Source of the DNA: Beijerinckiaceae bacterium RH AL1
GTDB lineage: Bacteria; Pseudomonadota; Alphaproteobacteria; Rhizobiales; Beijerinckiaceae
DNA length: 64,000 bases
Direction: 5' to 3'
Assembly (NCBI GenBank): GCA_901457705.2
Contig: LR590083.2
Span: 248,001-312,000, forward strand
Position 1 is the first letter of the stretch. The number at the start of each line of letters is the position of its first letter. Below are positions 37,881-45,697 of this stretch, piece after piece. The notes beneath the pieces are model-generated. The model was not told the DNA's origin, did not search any database, and saw nothing but the letters and a program-made list of their open reading frames with translations. The position numbers and the translations under genes were made by a program.

Positions 37881-39058
37881 AAACGATCGACGATCATTTT
37901 CTGAACTGGACGCTCGAATGGGAACGGGCGCAGCATCAAGAACGCAGCTGCCGCATCGATCTCGAGGATCAGGCCGATCGTGAGCGCTCGGAGCGGATCG
38001 CCAGGCTGAAGCTCAAAGATGTCCCGACCGAAATCGGTGACAAGATCGACGAGCACATCATAGCGCAGATAGTCGAGGCGAACGACAGCGCCGAGGGCCT
38101 TCTGACACTCATCATGGGCGACTCGCACAGCGGGAAATCGCACATCAGGCGCCGGCTCGAGCGCATCAAGATGTTGCAGCCTCGAAGACGCGGGGATGGT
38201 CACGGCATCGTCAGGCCGTATCTTGCGGTCGTCGCGCCGGCGCCAAGCACGTTGAAGGCTCTCGGCGCCAGCATCCTCAATCGCCTCAATCCGCCCAGTG
38301 ATGCGCGACGCCGCAAGATGCCGTCGGAGGCGCACGCGATTTGGGAGCAGGTGCGCGCCGAATTGAAGTCCCAGGGCGTGGCCTACCTGTTCATCGACGA
38401 GATCCACAATCTCTTCGTCAGCACGGACGGTCGGGCAAGCCAGAAAGAACTCGAGGCAACGGCAAAGACTTTGAAGACGCTCATGGTCAACCCGGACTTT
38501 CCCGTAAACCTCGTGCTGTTCGGCACTCAAAAAGAGAGCTCGAAGCTTCCTGGGCTGTTCAAGGAACTCGAGACGCGAACCACGCCATTTTCGATCGAAC
38601 CCCTAAGAAACGCGCAAGACGTCGTCACGTTTGTCGATCAGCTGACGAGCCAGTACGAGGGCCTCGACGCTTCGCCTCTGCGTGAAGGCGATATCCCCGA
38701 GCGGCTGCTGTTGGCGACAGGGGGGCATCGGGGCCGGCTCGCCAAGCTCTTGGTCGACGCGGCGCGTCATGTCGTCAACCGAGGTCATACGGTGATCGAC
38801 CGCGACGTCCTGGCAGAGTCGTACATGCCACCGAAGGACCGCACTGACACGAAGCCCTTCGCGGGTCCACTTGCCGCCAGATTGCTCCTGCCTGATCAGA
38901 TTGGCGCGAAGGTGCTGACACCCAACGAGATCGAAGGACGCCTGTTCGCTGGCGATCTCCCGGAGCCGCTGACGCCTAGACGGAAGCGCGGCGCTTCTCC
39001 CGACACACAGACCGCATCAAAGCGTCGTCGCTCCGCGACCGCTGGCGAGATTGGCTGA
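37877..39058 (+). CDS. tnsC: TnsC/TniB-type AAA+ transposition ATPase
   Basis: 393 residues. Walker A is MGDSHSGKSHIRRRL near residue 77 (G-x-x-x-x-G-K-S), Walker B AYLFIDEIHNLF near 172, sensor LVLFGTQKESSKLPGLF near 212 and the FDEIHNL-type motif typical of TniB. This protein assembles on DNA and bridges target selection (TniQ) with the transposase. The C-terminal basic tail (RRKRGASPDTQTASKRRR) may contact DNA. Intact, overlapped by tnsB and followed after 6 bp by tniQ. Confidence 0.88.
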   Translation: MKTIDDHFLNWTLEWERAQHQERSCRIDLEDQADRERSERIARLKLKDVPTEIGDKIDEHIIAQIVEANDSAEGLLTLIMGDSHSGKSHIRRRLERIKMLQPRRRGDGHGIVRPYLAVVAPAPSTLKALGASILNRLNPPSDARRRKMPSEAHAIWEQVRAELKSQGVAYLFIDEIHNLFVSTDGRASQKELEATAKTLKTLMVNPDFPVNLVLFGTQKESSKLPGLFKELETRTTPFSIEPLRNAQDVVTFVDQLTSQYEGLDASPLREGDIPERLLLATGGHRGRLAKLLVDAARHVVNRGHTVIDRDVLAESYMPPKDRTDTKPFAGPLAARLLLPDQIGAKVLTPNEIEGRLFAGDLPEPLTPRRKRGASPDTQTASKRRRSATAGEIG

Positions 39059-39064
39059 GCGATC

Positions 39065-41002
39065 ATGACAGCTCCCCTGACGTTGCCGCCCATGCGGGTT
39101 TCGGCCGTGACGCTGCAGACGCGCCTGCCGCTGTATCCGGACGAGCCGCTATTCGCCTACGTGGCCCGCTTGGCGCTCGCCGCCGGGCACCACACGCTCA
39201 GCGGCTTTCTCGACCAGAACGTCGGAGACCATGTCGCGCTGGCGGACGTGTTTTCCGGCGCGGCCCTCCATGACGTGGCGCAGGTCGTCGACATCGAGCC
39301 GCGGTACTTCGAAGCGTCGACCTTTGTCCGCGATCGCAGCGGTCTCTGGCACCATCCCAGAGCCCGGCTGCCGGCCTCGGCCCTGTCGTTCAGAAGCATC
39401 CGCTGGTGCCCGCAATGTGCCGAGGACGGGGCGTGGCAGGGTTCGCCGCACATCAGCCTCCTCTGGACGCTCGCGGCCGTCAGAGCCTGCCCTGAGCACG
39501 GCTGTCGCCTCATCGAACGACGGTTGAGGCGCAATGCAATCGACGAGTGGGCGCGGTTTCCGGGCGACGCGGATCCGAGGAGCGCCGACAGGGTGGCTTC
39601 GCGCGACTGGGCTGAAGCCGACCCGCGCGATGTGGAGCTTGCGAAATTCTTGCAGAGCCGCCTCGGCTTCAGCGGAGCGCTCGACGAGCCTCCTCCGTTG
39701 AGGGCGCTCCCGCTCGACGAGGCGCTAATCGCCCTGAAGATCTTCGGCGGCCTTGCGAAGGCGCGGTTCGATCGCCGCTGGGCGGCCGACGGGATCGACG
39801 AGGCCAACGGGTTCGAGCTTCTGCGGAGCGCACCGCTCGCCGACCTCCTCGACGAGCTCGCCTTCAGCTTCGCGCATCGCATCACGTTGCCACGCCCTCG
39901 TGAGTTCTTTGGCAACGCCCTTTGCGACTTCGTCGAGTCTAGCTCCGACGAGAGCGAAGGCGGCATCAAGGCGGTCCTCCGACAGCATGCCGCCCGCCAC
40001 CTCCGCGCGGACGATCGTGCGGGCGGCTTCGCGACCGGGATCTTTTCGCGCGGGCGCCTCGACGTGTCCGAGGTCGGCAGACTACTGCAGGTCTCCACAG
40101 ATCGGATTACCGACGCCCGCATGGCCATCGCTGGGCATTACGGCAGGCGGGCTCCGATCGGCCCGATTGGCGATGATGAACGCGCCGTCCTCACCGAGTT
40201 CACGCTGCAGGCCCTCGACAAGACGACGTTCGCGGCCATGCTGGGTGTCTCGGCCCTCCAGCTCGATGCCCTCAAGGATCTCGGCCTTGCCGTACCATAC
40301 GGAGCGCCGGCGATCCGTGCCCTCTACCTCCGGCCCCAGATCACCCTGGTTCTGGCCCAGCTCGGGATACCCGGAGCGCCGATGCTGCGGCGGCCGCCCC
40401 GTGACGGCGTCGTGCTGACGAAGGCGTCGTCGCTTGGGGGCGAACTCTTCGAGCGATGCTGCCGCGCGCTCGCCGACGGCATGCTACGGCCGGTCGGCGT
40501 TACCGGGCACCACCGTCTGGACGAGGTCGTGGTCTCGCTCGCCGACCTACAGGCGCTGCGGCCGGCCGACACTGTCGCCGGCGAACAGCTTCAGCTCGGA
40601 CTGGCGACGGCCGATAGCGCGGACGGCGCCATGCTCGGCGGCTTCGCGCAGGTCGCCTCCGCTCTCGGCTGCTCGGAGGAGACCGCGGCCGAGCTCGTCG
40701 ACAGTGCGGGCGTCGGGCGCCGGATGGCGCTGCGTCGGCGCGGCTTCGCGCGCCCGCTCTTCGGGCGCGACGAGATCGCCGTGCTCCATGACGCCTGGGT
40801 GTCGCTGCACGAGCTCGATCGCCGGCTGCCGGAAAGCCGGGTAGGCCTGATCGACCGCCTCACCGGCGTCCCGTGCCTCGCCGGCTCGACCAGCCAATTC
40901 CCGTTCTTCGACCGAGCCGCTGCCGAGGCCATCCTGTGGCCGGACACCGAGAGCGACGCGGAAACCTCGGTCCCCGCCGCGGCAGTTCCTGCCCATGACT
41001 AA
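39065..41002 (+). CDS. tniQ: TniQ/TnsD-family target-selection protein
   Basis: 645 residues, starting ATG 39065. The N-terminal TniQ domain has LPLYPDEPLFAYVARLA and a zinc site formed by WCPQCAEDGAW and RACPEHGCRLIER (C-x-x-C ... C-x-x-H). The remaining 450 residues are helical, with repeated helix-turn-helix-like units (GRLDVSEVGRLLQVSTDRI, MLGVSALQLDAL, SALGCSEETAAELVD), which makes it TnsD-sized rather than a short TniQ. TnsD proteins read a specific DNA site; the target of this one is not known. It overlaps the next gene by 8 bp. Confidence 0.87.
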   Translation: MTAPLTLPPMRVSAVTLQTRLPLYPDEPLFAYVARLALAAGHHTLSGFLDQNVGDHVALADVFSGAALHDVAQVVDIEPRYFEASTFVRDRSGLWHHPRARLPASALSFRSIRWCPQCAEDGAWQGSPHISLLWTLAAVRACPEHGCRLIERRLRRNAIDEWARFPGDADPRSADRVASRDWAEADPRDVELAKFLQSRLGFSGALDEPPPLRALPLDEALIALKIFGGLAKARFDRRWAADGIDEANGFELLRSAPLADLLDELAFSFAHRITLPRPREFFGNALCDFVESSSDESEGGIKAVLRQHAARHLRADDRAGGFATGIFSRGRLDVSEVGRLLQVSTDRITDARMAIAGHYGRRAPIGPIGDDERAVLTEFTLQALDKTTFAAMLGVSALQLDALKDLGLAVPYGAPAIRALYLRPQITLVLAQLGIPGAPMLRRPPRDGVVLTKASSLGGELFERCCRALADGMLRPVGVTGHHRLDEVVVSLADLQALRPADTVAGEQLQLGLATADSADGAMLGGFAQVASALGCSEETAAELVDSAGVGRRMALRRRGFARPLFGRDEIAVLHDAWVSLHELDRRLPESRVGLIDRLTGVPCLAGSTSQFPFFDRAAAEAILWPDTESDAETSVPAAAVPAHD

Positions 41003-41891
41003 GCATTTTCGAGCGCACCGAAAGACAGCGATGGCCAAGGACACCACCCGATCCACCGACAGCTGGCTCAGCCACGTCCTCTCGCCGATGTCTACGCTTC
41101 TGGAGCACCTTGAAGACACGGCAGCTTCAGCCGACCCCGGTACACGGCGAGCCGCCCGACTTGAGGATCTGGTCGACGAGACCGAATGGGAGCCGGGCAA
41201 CCTCCTTGCTCTGCTCGATGAATGCGATGCGACGACCGAGCGGCTCTATGGCATGCCCCTGTTTGCCTCGGAGAGCCGACCGGCCCGCTTTCGGTTCGCG
41301 CTGCGGCATCCGACCCGGCTCGTCTTTTCGACGAAATTCCTACGTGCCCACAAAGACGGCGGCCTCCTGAGAAGGGTGAGGCCGGCTGCAGCCAAAAAGA
41401 AAGCCACGGCCGACGACCCCGTTCGGGCGATCGTGGCCGCAGCCCGCGAAGCCACTCCAGTCAACCTGCTACTCGATATCCGTCAGCGTGACGGGTCCTC
41501 TTCGCCTGCCGAGGAGATGGGCGCGCTCGGCAAGCTCCTTGCCTCGGAATGTCGCGGCACCGATGTAGAGGTCTACATGCCGGCGACCGGGGGTGACGAA
41601 CGGACAGCGTTCGTCGATGGCGGCATCATCGCCTTTGCGGCCGGACGGCTCGCGCCGGGGGCAAAGATCATTCTGTGCGGGTACCCAGACTTCGCACTGA
41701 GCAAGCGGGGCTTCGATGCGTGGAACGCCCGCCAGTGGCAGGTGGACAACTCCCTCCATGCCCGTGAGCACGCCCACCTGAGCCGCGCCTGGGTGCTCGA
41801 CCAGACACCCGGAGTCAAGATCTGGTTCCACGACAGTCGTCGGCCCATTCGTTACCGCGAGCTATTTGCAGAATTCGATCGACTTCCGTGA
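40995..41891 (+). CDS. Unknown fourth gene of the Tn7-like module
   Basis: 298 residues; ATG 40995 overlaps tniQ by 8 bp, with an alternative ATG at 41031. No family recognised. It has an acidic N-terminal helical part (TLLEHLEDTAASADPG), a basic linker (RPAAAKKKATADDP) near residue 135, and a C-terminal alpha/beta part with VNLLLDIRQRDGSSSP, TDVEVYMPATGGDE and IILCGYPDFALSKRGFDAWNARQW. Tight linkage and co-direction with tnsC-tniQ suggest it takes part in targeting or regulation of transposition. It could equally be cargo at the transposon end. Confidence 0.6.
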   Translation: MTKHFRAHRKTAMAKDTTRSTDSWLSHVLSPMSTLLEHLEDTAASADPGTRRAARLEDLVDETEWEPGNLLALLDECDATTERLYGMPLFASESRPARFRFALRHPTRLVFSTKFLRAHKDGGLLRRVRPAAAKKKATADDPVRAIVAAAREATPVNLLLDIRQRDGSSSPAEEMGALGKLLASECRGTDVEVYMPATGGDERTAFVDGGIIAFAAGRLAPGAKIILCGYPDFALSKRGFDAWNARQWQVDNSLHAREHAHLSRAWVLDQTPGVKIWFHDSRRPIRYRELFAEFDRLP

Positions 41892-42424
41892 GCCGTATGC
41901 GGAGCGCTTGTCACGCCGCAACTTCGCGCCGCCGATTGACTTGTTCGTTGGTATCTTTATATAAAAGAGGAAGGAATTAACAGCTTGTAAAATAAATAAT
42001 CGCTAAAATTCGATATAAATAGGTCCATGTAGCCGTTAAGTGCGCCAGAACTAAGCGTTACATCTGACAGGACTCGCCTAAGGGTTGGGGTCGATAAGAA
42101 CGTTACGCGACAGCGGAGGCAGGGCGAGACATCGCTTTCCTCGTCCAAAGCAATGCGCCGGCACAAAGCTCCGTTTTGCATTGGAGTCGAGATGTGAAGC
42201 GGCTTGGCTCCGGTCAAGGCCTGACCAAGCCGATGCAATTAGAGGCGGCTGGGGCCTGGATGTTCGTTCAGGGGCGGCGCTTATGCCAATAAGGCGGCTT
42301 GGTGGGGAAGCTATCGACCGGCGGCCGAGGCATAGCAAAGGGCCGAGAACATCGGCCGGCGAGACAGCGAAGCGAGCGCCCACCGGGCTTTCGTAATGTA
42401 TGCTTTCGCTTTCGATCAGGAGCT
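41892..42424. other. AT-rich gap carrying a remnant of the 15551-type gene
   Basis: 533 bp with no intact gene. 41945-42060 is strongly AT-rich compared with its surroundings. 42121-42183 aligns base for base with 16321-16383, the 3' end of the partner gene at 15551, at about 83 percent (10 mismatches in 60). The match ends at the stop region, and no similarity is seen upstream of 42121. It is the trace of a third member of that gene family. Confidence 0.6.
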
Positions 42425-43720
42425 TCAGTGGGCTTCCCAAGCAGTCCCGTTGCACTCAAGGTGGCCGTACACTGAACCACCACCCGTGAGGCCAGTTTGC
42501 CGGAATGCCGGAGCCGTCGCTAAATCGTTGACCGTGGCTTGAACGCCCTCCGCGGCAGAGTTGCATTTTGGCAGGCTACGAAAGGCGACGGGTACGATCC
42601 TAATCGGTACTTTGTAGTTAGCAGCCGAACTATCGATGACAGCGTAGGTTGATGTTCCTGACGCGTTGCGGAACACGTGAACGGTCTGATCGTAGTAAGT
42701 AGTGCCGCTCCCTAGAAGGATAGACTGACTGCCAACCTGATCTTGTAAAATATTGAATGACCCGTTGTTGAGAGCAAAGATACCGGCTGCACCGTCCAAA
42801 GTAAGCGATTTGCCGTGGATGTCGCCGTTATGACCGACCGCAAATCCTGGAAAAGTGATGACATTGTCAGAATAGGTGTAGGATGAACCATCGATACCCT
42901 TCGCTGCCGTCCCAGGCCCAGATGTGCAGATTAGGCAGCCCTTCTTTGACACCGTGTTTGGACCGAAAAAGATACCGTTTTTCCAGCCTACTGCACCGGC
43001 TTGGTTATAAAACATGAGGCCGCCATCGGTGGCGCCTTGGTACTTATCTCCAGCGGTCGAAACAATGTACGCGCCAGCCTTTGTGCCAGTGATTAGCCGC
43101 GACGCGGTAACGTCAATCTCCCGTGCGATGACGCCTGTCCAACCAGTACCGTCGATTGTTGCGACGTCGTTTCCTGCAAATATATAGGCCCCCTTATTAG
43201 TAACGTCTGCCTTGGCATGAATGAAAGAATAATGCCCTACAAATTGATTGCTTGGATAGCCCTTCGTTCCGATCGAGGTAATGATGACGGAGTCATATCC
43301 GCAAAGCAACTGGCCCGCATATGAAAAGCTATTGACATTGCAGGCCGGTCCAAAACCGAAGTTATTCTTACTATTACTTAACGCACCAAAATTAAGGAAG
43401 ATCGGATTGGCATAGAAATCAGCAGTGTAGCTGCCTACCAGCTGGCGACTCTGCGCGGTGGCTTCGGAAACAGGAGGCGCGCACTGAGGTGCGCTTTCGG
43501 CGCCGATGGGATGTGCGAAGCAGTGCGGTTGAACCGCAAAGGCTTTCACGCGACCGACTCGGGGCGGGGTCGGAAGCGTCATGTCGCCGGAGCGAAGGAG
43601 TACTGCCCTGGGCGGCCACAATGCGGTCGGGCCATCCTGACCGTCCCGCGCTTGGCCGTAAATCGGCGTGCAGGCGAGCGGGATTGCGCCGAGCGCGACG
43701 AAGAGGCGCTGTATCATCAT
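42425..43720 (-). CDS. Secreted surface-type protein of unknown function
   Basis: 431 residues from ATG 43720, chosen because it begins an export signal (MIQRLFVALGAIPLACTPIYGQA). The mature protein is rich in Gly, Ser, Thr and Asn, with many short beta-strand-like repeats (GHNGDIHGKSLTLDGAAG, SFNILQDQVGSQSILLGSGTTYYDQ), as in phage tail-fibre-like or adhesin proteins. Several Cys pairs occur (CLIC, ACNVN). It is convergent with nothing and divergent from the ABC permease, and probably belongs with the surface-glycan genes. Confidence 0.5.
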   Translation of the reverse strand: MMIQRLFVALGAIPLACTPIYGQARDGQDGPTALWPPRAVLLRSGDMTLPTPPRVGRVKAFAVQPHCFAHPIGAESAPQCAPPVSEATAQSRQLVGSYTADFYANPIFLNFGALSNSKNNFGFGPACNVNSFSYAGQLLCGYDSVIITSIGTKGYPSNQFVGHYSFIHAKADVTNKGAYIFAGNDVATIDGTGWTGVIAREIDVTASRLITGTKAGAYIVSTAGDKYQGATDGGLMFYNQAGAVGWKNGIFFGPNTVSKKGCLICTSGPGTAAKGIDGSSYTYSDNVITFPGFAVGHNGDIHGKSLTLDGAAGIFALNNGSFNILQDQVGSQSILLGSGTTYYDQTVHVFRNASGTSTYAVIDSSAANYKVPIRIVPVAFRSLPKCNSAAEGVQATVNDLATAPAFRQTGLTGGGSVYGHLECNGTAWEAH

Positions 43721-43877
43721 GGCCCCACTGGTACACGACGACGCGAAGTTCGTCGCGTGCTGCGTGTTATGCCCGGTGCGGCTTCGGAGCAGCTTACCGA
43801 TCTGCATGGTCAAAACCCTGCCGTCTTCTTGGGAGAAACCGTGAGGGAAACGTCTCATCGACAGCAGAGGATGGAAA

Positions 43878-44681
43878 ATGACAGTTGCTCAAGTGATGAG
43901 AAGACGAACTCTTTGGGCGCGATTGAAATCGTATTCGAATATTATATTCGCCCTGGTAATGCATGATATTAAAAACCGTTTCTTTGGTTCCGGGCTAGGT
44001 CAGATCGTAATGATATTGTGGCCGTTTGTGCATTTACTTGTCTTGGTCGGAGTATACTATTTTACAAAAAGACCTAATCCTTATGGCGAGAGTATTATCC
44101 AGTACGGTACGATAAGCGTTTTTCCTTTTATTGTTTTTAACTACGTGTCTCGTTGGATTGTATTCTCAGCTGTCACAAACAAAAACTTTCTACATTACCC
44201 CATAATAAAGCCAATCGACATATTAGTGGGGCGTATGTGTTTAGAAATAATCAGTATAACTATTGTGGGTATTCTGCTCCTTATATTCGTTTCAATATGC
44301 GGTTATAGCGTAATGCCCTTTGACTGCTTGGATGCTGCGTTTGCATTGATGGGTACGCTCTTCCTTTCGATCGGTTTCGGCTTTCTCAACGCGCCCCTGG
44401 CTTTTCTAATGCCTCTATGGAACACCGTGATGGTCTTTTTCATCATAATAGTCTACATAGCTTCCGGCGTTGCATTTGTGCCAGCATTCCTGCCTAACGC
44501 GGCAAAATTACCGCTGAGCTATAATCCCTTGCTTAGTTGTGTGGAGTGGTTCAGGGTCTCTTATTACAGCGACTACCCCACTGAAATGCTTGATAGGCTT
44601 TATGTGCTTGAGTGCGGGCTGGTGATGCTTGCTATAGGCTTGGTTTTGAATACTCTGCTAAAGAGATATTATGTAACCTAA
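43878..44681 (+). CDS. ABC-2 type polysaccharide export permease
   Basis: 267 residues with six hydrophobic segments. The N-terminus has the family's cytoplasmic helix and [20 protein letters not shown], as in O-antigen and capsule exporters (Wzm/KpsM). The last helix pair surrounds a periplasmic [10 protein letters not shown]. Base composition is clearly AT-richer than the core, a sign of transfer. The ATPase partner (Wzt/KpsT), normally next to it, is absent: right after the stop a truncated rmlB begins on the other strand. Confidence 0.85.
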   Translation: MTVAQVMRRRTLWARLKSYSNIIFALVMHDIKNRFFGSGLGQIVMILWPFVHLLVLVGVYYFTKRPNPYGESIIQYGTISVFPFIVFNYVSRWIVFSAVTNKNFLHYPIIKPIDILVGRMCLEIISITIVGILLLIFVSICGYSVMPFDCLDAAFALMGTLFLSIGFGFLNAPLAFLMPLWNTVMVFFIIIVYIASGVAFVPAFLPNAAKLPLSYNPLLSCVEWFRVSYYSDYPTEMLDRLYVLECGLVMLAIGLVLNTLLKRYYVT

Positions 44682-44822
44682 TGCGGATGCCGCGACCGCA
44701 GCGAGGTTGCCGGCATAGGTGAGCTTGTCGAGGCAGAGGACCTCGTGCGGGGTGTCGGCGATGAGGTGGCGCACCACCGCCGACCCGATGAAGCCGGCAC
44801 CGCCGGTGACTACGAAACGCAT
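44658..44822 (-). pseudogene. rmlB: rmlB N-terminal fragment
   Basis: 54 codons from ATG 44822. The first 48 are the NAD-binding start of dTDP-glucose 4,6-dehydratase: [33 protein letters not shown]. The homologous part stops at about 44680, where the ABC permease DNA begins, and the frame then runs to a TAG inside that gene. Only 3 bp separate its start from the rmlC stop, so it was the next gene of an rml operon before a deletion removed it. Confidence 0.85.
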
Positions 44823-44825
44823 CAA

Positions 44826-45389
44826 TCAGCTCCCGAACCTGAACGGAGTTGCGGCATCGCGCAGGTAGGGCAAGGCGACGTCCTTCTCCGAAACCTTGAT
44901 CTCGGCATGAGAAATGGGCCATTCGATGCCGATGTCGGGATCATCGAAGCGGATGCCGCTCTCGGCTGCCTTGTCGTAGTAGCCGTCGACCTTGTAGGCG
45001 AAGAGCGTGTCGGGCTCGAGCGTGCAGTGGGCATGCGCGAAGCCGCGCGGGATGAAGAGCTGCGTCCCCTCTGCGGCGGTCAGCGTCGCGCCGCACCACC
45101 GGCCGTAGGTGGCGCTGCCTTCCCGTAGGTCGACCGCAACGTCGAAGACCGAACCCTTGATGACCCGCACGAGCTTCGCCTGCGGCGACGGTGCCAGCTG
45201 GAAGTGCAGGCCGCGCAGCGTCCCGCGCTGGGTGGACAGCGCCTCGTTGTCCTGCACGAAGACGTCGACCGGCAGGTCGAAGGTTCGCTTGGAATAGGTC
45301 TCGACGAAGTACCCGCGGCTGTCGTCGAAGCGTTGTGGCTCGAGACGCAGCACGTCGGGGATCGATAGCGCCGAAACGCGAAGCGGCAT
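44826..45389 (-). CDS. rmlC: dTDP-4-dehydrorhamnose 3,5-epimerase
   Basis: 187 residues from ATG 45389. Standard RmlC cupin: FDDSRGYFVETYSKRTF, VFVQDNEALSTQRGTLRGLHFQ (catalytic His), KLVRVIKGSVFDVAVDLREGS, LFIPRGFAHAHCTLE and FAYKVDGYYDK with the catalytic Tyr. It acts in dTDP-L-rhamnose synthesis for surface polysaccharide. The pathway is incomplete here: rmlB is a fragment, and rmlA and rmlD are absent. Confidence 0.93.
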   Translation of the reverse strand: MPLRVSALSIPDVLRLEPQRFDDSRGYFVETYSKRTFDLPVDVFVQDNEALSTQRGTLRGLHFQLAPSPQAKLVRVIKGSVFDVAVDLREGSATYGRWCGATLTAAEGTQLFIPRGFAHAHCTLEPDTLFAYKVDGYYDKAAESGIRFDDPDIGIEWPISHAEIKVSEKDVALPYLRDAATPFRFGS

Positions 45390-45420
45390 GCGCTCTCCGG
45401 GATCTTGAAGGTCCACGTCG

Positions 45421-45681
45421 TCAATGTAGATGCTTTGAGTCTTTCTGAGGGAGCAGCGGCTTGCCCTTGCCCTGATGTTTTCGCCAAAGCGTAACAAACA
45501 TCAACGGGACCTGTTCTCCGGTCGCGCGACTAACCCAAAATCTTCCTTGAAGCTCAGCGTCGTGGAGGATGCCGGTTGTTGGCGTCTCGAAAGTGCCATT
45601 AACGTAGAAGACATCGATCGCGGTGTCTCTTGGAGCTGACGCAATCGACTGCCAATAGTGCCTAGATCTGTCCGGTTCCAT
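45421..45681 (-). CDS. Small hypothetical protein
   Basis: 86 residues from ATG 45681; an earlier ATG at 45747 would overlap the glycosyltransferase by 50 bp. The sequence DRSRHYWQSIASAPRDTAID and LQGRFWVSRATGEQVPLMF has the look of the short DUF551-like proteins that describe a Trp/Pro-rich turn, but I cannot assign it. It lies between the glycosyltransferase and rmlC on the same strand. Confidence 0.5.
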   Translation of the reverse strand: MEPDRSRHYWQSIASAPRDTAIDVFYVNGTFETPTTGILHDAELQGRFWVSRATGEQVPLMFVTLWRKHQGKGKPLLPQKDSKHLH

Positions 45682-45697
45682 TTTGGAGCCAACCTCT

